Source of the DNA: Acanthornis magna
Taxonomy: Eukaryota; Chordata; Aves; Passeriformes; Acanthizidae
Length of the DNA stretch: 64,000 bases
Assembly: GCA_036785705.1 (NCBI GenBank)
Contig: JAWUZG010000015.1
Coordinates: 5,781,001 to 5,845,000, forward strand
Direction: 5' to 3'
Position 1 is the stretch's first letter, and every line of letters begins with the position of its first letter. The position numbers and the translations under genes are program-made. Of this stretch, positions 61,201 through 64,000 are shown piece after piece. A model generated the notes under the pieces. That model was not told where the DNA came from and did no database searches. It worked only from the letters and a program-made list of their open reading frames with translations.

Positions 61201-64000
61201 GCGAGGGGCCAGCTGGGTTTTGCTGACAGTGAGGCCTTCAGCGCCTGCTGCGGCCCCAGAGCCGCCCCAAGGCCTGGCTGAGCTGTCAGCCCTGGACTCT
61301 TGGGCTGGCAGTGCTCACCTGGGCCGTGAGTGGCCGTGTGACCAGCAGTCCCAACTGAGGGCTGGGGACATGAAGGCCATGGGGCTTAAAGGGCGCAGCA
61401 TGAGGTCAGCACATGGTCACAGCCTAGAATCCTGCATGGGCTTCCTGTCCCGTCCCTGGTGCAATCCTCGGAGGTGGGAGCTCTGTGCACGTTTTTCTAG
61501 ATCTCTCCTTCTGGCTTTGTCTCTGCCTGTCTTTCTTCTCCTACTTCTCTTTGCCTAGAACTTTTGGCTAACATAGCATTTTGTATGTTTCAGGGTTCTT
61601 CTCCGTGGGGCTCAGTTGATGCTCGACAAATGCTAAATTAACACTGAGTACTGCTCTGGTAAGTAGTTGAGAGTTGAATTCTATGTTGTATTTCATCCTT
61701 TGCCGAAGATGGTTTATTTTTGAGCATTTGATTTTGATCCTTTTGCCAATAAGGCTTCAGTGTGATTTTCACCTCTTGACTATATCTGGTGGGGATTTCT
61801 CCTTTGCGCTAAGAGAGAGCAGTAGAACCCTGAGTTAAACCGCTGGATCTAAGGCTCCAGGGCTTAACAGGTGCCTCCATTGCCAACTGCACACGTTTTA
61901 ATCTGTGCCACCTATGGTGCTGAGCCCCTCTGGCCCAGTGCCAAGCTGCCCTCAGGGGGGTGGGTCAGGCTGGAGAGATCTAAAGGGCCTGGAGCTCCAG
62001 CAACACTGGCGCTGGAAAGGGCCTGCCGAGGCCATTGCAGCAGCGCCCCAACATTGCTGCTCCTCCATCTTTCTGAGGTGGAAAACCCAGGTAGTGTGTT
62101 GGGGTAATTAGCTAGGGCTAGGGTTAGGGTTCCGCCTAGGGTTAGGGTTAGGAGATCTAAAGGGCCGCGAGCTCCAGGAGCACTGGCGCTGGAAAGGGCC
62201 TGCCAAGACGAACGCGGCAAGGCCCCAACCTTGCTGCTCCCACACCTTTCTGATCTGGACCCCCCACAGGGGTGGGCACCTCGGCCCCAGCCCCAGGCTC
62301 GGGCCTAGGCTGCCCTGTGGCTCGGGCTTAGGCTTCAGAGAGCTGTGGAATCTACAGCTGCAGGGACGCTGGCACTGGACAGGACATTGCGAGGGCATCC
62401 ATCATGGCAGGCTGCTGCCAGAGACTGGATGTTCCATGGCTCTAAACATCCGGGAATGGCCTGTGTCTGCTGCGAGGGGCCAGCTGGGTTTTGCTGACGG
62501 TGAGGCATTCAGCGCCTGCTGCGGCCCCAGAGCCGCCCCAAGGCCTGGCTGAGCTGTCAGCCCTGGACTCTTGGGCTGGCAGTGCTCACCTGGGCCCTGA
62601 GTGGCCATGTGACCAGCAGTCCCAGCTGAGGGCTGGGGACATGAAGGCCATGGGGCTTAAAGGGCGCAGCATGAGGTCAGCACATGGTCACAGCCTAGAA
62701 TCCTGCATGGGCTTCCTGTCCCGTCCCTGGTGCAATCCTCGGAGGTGGGAGCTCTGTGCACGTTTTTCTAGATCTCTTCTCTCCTTCTGGCTTTGTCTCT
62801 GCCTGTCTTTCTTCTCCTACTTCTCTTTGCCTAGAACTTTTGGCTAACATAGCATTTTGTATGTTTCAGGGTTCTTCTCCGTGGGGCTCAGTTGATGCTA
62901 GGTAAATGCTAAATTAACACTGAGTACTGCTCTGGTAAGTAGTTGAGAGTTGAATTCTATGTTGTATTTCATCCTTTGCCGAAGATGGTTTATTTTTGAG
63001 CATTTGATTTTGATCCTTTTGCCAATAAGGCTTCAGTGTGATTTTCACCTCTTGACTATATCTGGTGGGGATTTCTCCTTTGCGCTAAGAGAGAGCAGTA
63101 GAACCCTGAGTTAAACCGCTGGATCTAAGGCTCCAGGGCTTAACAGGTGCCTCCATTGCCAACTGCACACGTTTTAATCTGTGCCACCTATGGTGCTGAG
63201 CCCCTCTGGCCCAGTGCCAAGCTGCCCTCAGGGGGGTGGGTCAGGCTGGAGAGATCTAAAGGGCCTGGAGCTCCAGCAACACTGGCGCTGGAAAGGGCCT
63301 GCCGAGGCCATTGCAGCAGCGCCCCAACATTGCTGCTCCTCCATCTTTCTGAGGTGGAAAACCCAGGTAGTGTGTTGGGGTAATTAGCTAGGGCTAGGGT
63401 TAGGGTTCCGCCTAGGGTTAGGGTTAGGAGATCTAAAGGGCCGCGAGCTCCAGGAGCACTGGCACTGGAAAGGGCCTGCCAAGACGAACGCGGCAAGGCC
63501 CCAACCTTGCTGCTCCCACACCTTTCTGATCTGGACCCCCCACAGGGGTGGGCACCTCGGCCCCAGCCCCAGGCTCGGGCCTAGGCTGCCCTGTGGCTCG
63601 GGCTTAGGCTTCAGAGAGCTGTGGAGTCTACAGCTGCAGGGACGCTGGCACTGGACAGGACATTGCGAGGGCATCCATCACGGCAGGCTGCTGCCAGAGA
63701 CTGGATGTTCCATGGCTCTAAACATCCGGGAATGGCCTGTGTCTGCTGCGAGGGGCCAGCTGGGTTTTGCTGACGGTGAGGCCTTCAGCGCCTGCTGCGG
63801 CCCCAGAGCCGCCCCAAGGCCTGGCTGAGCTGTCAGCCCTGGACTCTTGGGCTGGCAGTGCTCACCTGGGCCCTGAGTGGCCATGTGACCAGCAGTCCCA
63901 GCTGAGGGCTGGGGACATGAAGGCCATGGGGCTTAAAGGGCGCAGCATGAGGTCAGCACATGGTCACAGCCTAGAATCCTGCATGGGCTTCCTGTCCCGT

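Larger units (their letters stand above)
38943..64000 (+). repeat. Macrosatellite array, about 1276-bp unit, 19 full units plus a partial one
   Basis: Direct reading gives unit starts at 38943, 40219, 41495, 42771, 44047, 45323, 46594, 47870, 49146, 50422, 51698, 52974, 54250, 55526, 56797, 58068, 59344, 60615, 61886 and 63162. The last is cut by the window end. Units 6, 14, 15, 17 and 18 are 1271 bp, lacking 5 bp in a pyrimidine tract; the others are 1276 bp. All are head to tail and differ only by scattered substitutions. The left edge is sharp: the sequence before ACTGCACACGTTTTAATC is unrelated to the end of a unit. I do not recognise the satellite family. Confidence 0.98.

Noticed and set aside
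38943..64000. True chromosome-end telomere or a CRISPR-like array
   Set aside because: TTAGGG-type hexamers form only a 42-bp tract per 1276-bp unit, with complex sequence between them, so this is not terminal telomeric DNA. Unit size and the absence of spacers exclude CRISPR.

Overview
The window is vertebrate nuclear DNA, almost certainly from a bird. It carries a complete, intron-rich ELMO2 gene followed in the same orientation by a complete SLC35C2 gene. As I recall, these two genes are also head-to-tail neighbours in mammals. The dispersed repeats that I recognise are CR1-type LINE 3' ends, the typical avian interspersed repeat. I cannot name the species.

Layout. Positions 1-3539 are non-coding sequence upstream of the first ELMO2 coding exon, with a CR1 tail and a diverged direct repeat. 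ELMO2 occupies 3540 to about 18945. Its 20 coding exons join into a 720-codon frame plus stop with every splice phase in register. An extra in-frame 36-nt cassette exon at 10553-10588 would make 732 residues. A CpG island (about 18745-19640) covers the end of ELMO2 and the start of SLC35C2, whose start codon lies only 430 bp after the ELMO2 stop. SLC35C2 (19240-24604) has nine coding exons encoding 361 residues. From 24605 to 38942 I find no gene, only three further CR1 fragments and anonymous sequence.

From 38943 to the window end lies a tandem macrosatellite. It has 19 complete units of 1276 bp (five of them 1271 bp) and one partial unit, all nearly identical and all head to tail. Each unit has a GC-rich part of about 875 bp built on three related blocks spaced 177-186 bp apart, and an AT-richer part of about 400 bp. 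Between blocks 1 and 2 sits a 42-bp tract of seven telomere-type hexamers in perfect register. The AT-richer part has a long pyrimidine tract, splice-acceptor-like sites and a GTAAGT donor. Diagnostic variants recur every third unit, suggesting a trimeric higher-order repeat. This array is the most unusual part of the window.

Functionally, ELMO2 is a cytoplasmic scaffold that works with DOCK proteins to activate Rac, and SLC35C2 is a Golgi-type nucleotide-sugar-transporter-family membrane protein linked to Notch fucosylation. Their adjacency looks like conserved synteny rather than a shared pathway. All identifications rest on reading translations and repeat sequences by eye and from memory; no database search was run.
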